A stretch of DNA of 13,866 bases. Source: Spirochaetaceae bacterium. GTDB lineage: Bacteria > Spirochaetota > Spirochaetia > SZUA-6 > Fen-1364. The notes below the pieces were generated by a model, which had not been told where the DNA came from, did no database searches, and saw only the letters and a program-made list of their open reading frames with translations. Shown here piece after piece: positions 13,072 through 13,866 of the stretch. Location: positions 1 to 13,866 of the forward strand of contig PMZS01000153.1 of NCBI GenBank assembly GCA_003170115.1, written 5' to 3'. Numbering within the stretch: position 1 is the first letter of the stretch; each line of letters begins with the position of its first letter. A program made the translations under genes and the position numbers.

Positions 13072-13305
13072 CTACTCCCCACCGATCGTCACGAGTCTGA
13101 TGATCCGAATGGCCATATCCGGGCAGATGATGGCACAGGACATGCACGCGGTACACCTGGACTCGTCGAAACATTCAGCGTACGGCACACCCTGGCGATT
13201 GAAGCTGTCCCGGGACATGGCGAGTATTTTTTCCGGGCACGCCCCGATGCAGAGCGTGCAGCCCTTACAGCGTTCGCGATCGATTTCCGCTCGTCCTCTT
13301 GACAC
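13072..13305 (-). CDS. 2-oxoacid oxidoreductase delta subunit, 2x[4Fe-4S] ferredoxin
   Basis: A 77-residue ferredoxin-type subunit with two full CxxCxxCxxxCP cluster motifs: CKGCTLCIGACP and CTACMSCAIICP. It passes electrons from the TPP site to external ferredoxin. The GTG start has GAGGAG seven bases upstream, and VSRGRAEIDRERC fits the family. It is the first gene of the operon, ahead of alpha, beta and gamma, the order seen in many Vor-type operons. The divergent corrinoid-protein gene begins 115 bases away. Confidence 0.92.
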   Translation of the reverse strand: MSRGRAEIDRERCKGCTLCIGACPEKILAMSRDSFNRQGVPYAECFDESRCTACMSCAIICPDMAIRIIRLVTIGGE

Positions 13306-13337
13306 CGGGATACTCCTCTATCATGATGAAAACTCAG

Positions 13338-13364
13338 AGTATCATTTCCGGCAAATCGTGGCAA
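13338..13364 (-). promoter_or_regulatory. Candidate promoter of the oxidoreductase operon
   Basis: On the minus strand TTGCCA (13364-13359, five of six consensus bases) is followed 15 bases later by GATACT (13343-13338, four of six), with a TG just before. A start near 13331 would give a 25-base leader holding the GAGGAG site. The spacer is short, so this is tentative. I see no convincing plus-strand promoter for the corrinoid gene in the same gap. Confidence 0.28.
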
Positions 13365-13420
13365 GAAAAAGCGCGGCGCTGACATCCTCACTATCAACGG
13401 ATTCCGCAAGGAGGTCTGAC

Positions 13421-13866
13421 GTGGCAACCTATCAGGAATTGTCCGAAGCGATCCAGAAAGGCAATGCATCCAAGGCAAAGGAGATCACGACCGCCCTGCT
13501 GTCGGAGAAGAACGCGCCGGGAGAAATCCTCAACAAGGGCCTCCTGGACGGCATGGACAAGGTGGGCCAGCGATTCAAGTGCAACGAGATCTATATTCCC
13601 GAGGTGCTCATTGCCGCCCGGGCAATGAACGCGAGCATGGACATCCTCAAGCCCGAGCTTGTGAAAGCCGGTGTGAAACCGGTGGGAAAGATGCTCCTCG
13701 GGACCGTGAAGGGTGACCTGCACGACATCGGCAAGAATCTCGTGAAGATGATGGCCCAGGGCGCCGGCATCGAGGTCGTGGACCTCGGGATCGACGTCTC
13801 GGCGGACAAGTACCTGCAGGGACTGAAGGACAACCCGGACGCGAAGACAATCGGGATGTCCGCCCT
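13421..13866 (+). CDS. Methyltransferase-cognate corrinoid protein (MtbC/MtmC type), partial
   Basis: The first 148 residues of a corrinoid protein run off the window end. Residues 1-80 are the helical B12-binding cap (EAIQKGNASKAKEI, LDGMDKVGQRFKCNEIYIPEVL, ARAMNASMDILKP). A Rossmann-like B12 domain follows with GTVKGDLHDIGKNLV, whose DxHxxG His is the lower ligand of cobalt, and the start of a VDLGIDVS strand. Such proteins shuttle a methyl group from methylamines, methoxy compounds or methanol with a partner methyltransferase, which is not visible here. The GTG start is well supported by AAGGAGGT five bases upstream. Intact relatives are about 210 residues long. Confidence 0.92.
   Translation, partial: MATYQELSEAIQKGNASKAKEITTALLSEKNAPGEILNKGLLDGMDKVGQRFKCNEIYIPEVLIAARAMNASMDILKPELVKAGVKPVGKMLLGTVKGDLHDIGKNLVKMMAQGAGIEVVDLGIDVSADKYLQGLKDNPDAKTIGMSA

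Overview
The window looks like part of a chromosome of a GC-rich, anaerobic bacterium. A free-living member of the Spirochaetota fits best. The supports are the HD-GYP protein with HE in place of HD, the TGS-containing uridine-kinase-like protein beside it, the two-helix membrane protein divergent from them, and the stand-alone MshEN-like protein. A deltaproteobacterial-type anaerobe cannot be excluded. Anaerobic life is supported by a four-subunit ferredoxin-dependent 2-oxoacid oxidoreductase and a methyltransferase-type corrinoid protein.

Left part (1-2533): this looks like a scarred, accessory-type region. A class II aldolase-family gene with altered catalytic residues is followed at once by a lipoyl-domain gene that stops after 33 codons. 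Next come the degraded 3' third of an IS1182-type transposase and a gene-poor, AT-richer stretch. That stretch holds a strong sigma70-type promoter over an operator-like dyad, about 300 bases without a credible ORF but full of inverted and 10-bp phased TGCAA/TTGCA repeats, and a hairpin with a T tract. Together these suggest an undescribed structured ncRNA or a repeat-rich regulatory or recombination locus. The region ends at a tRNA-Leu(UAA)-like sequence whose 3' half is well formed and whose 5' half is degenerate, as expected at an element's attachment site.

Middle part (2554-9677): compact, ordinary-looking chromosome. It holds a 64-residue MshEN-like protein and a FecCD permease plus ATPase pair (cobalamin or siderophore type, with a long C-terminal extension on the ATPase). 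A DUF6485-like Cys-rich protein is followed by a CPBP-like membrane protein that lacks the family's histidines. A two-helix membrane protein is divergent from an HD-GYP protein, which is translationally coupled to a large nucleoside-kinase-like protein.

Right part (9682-13866): a tightly overlapping six-gene minus-strand operon runs ferredoxin, VorB-like alpha, TPP-binding beta, gamma, an eight-helix membrane protein, then a YcgN-like cysteine-cluster protein. It would oxidise branched-chain 2-oxoacids (or 2-oxoglutarate) to acyl-CoA and reduce ferredoxin. Divergent from it is a corrinoid protein gene cut by the window end.
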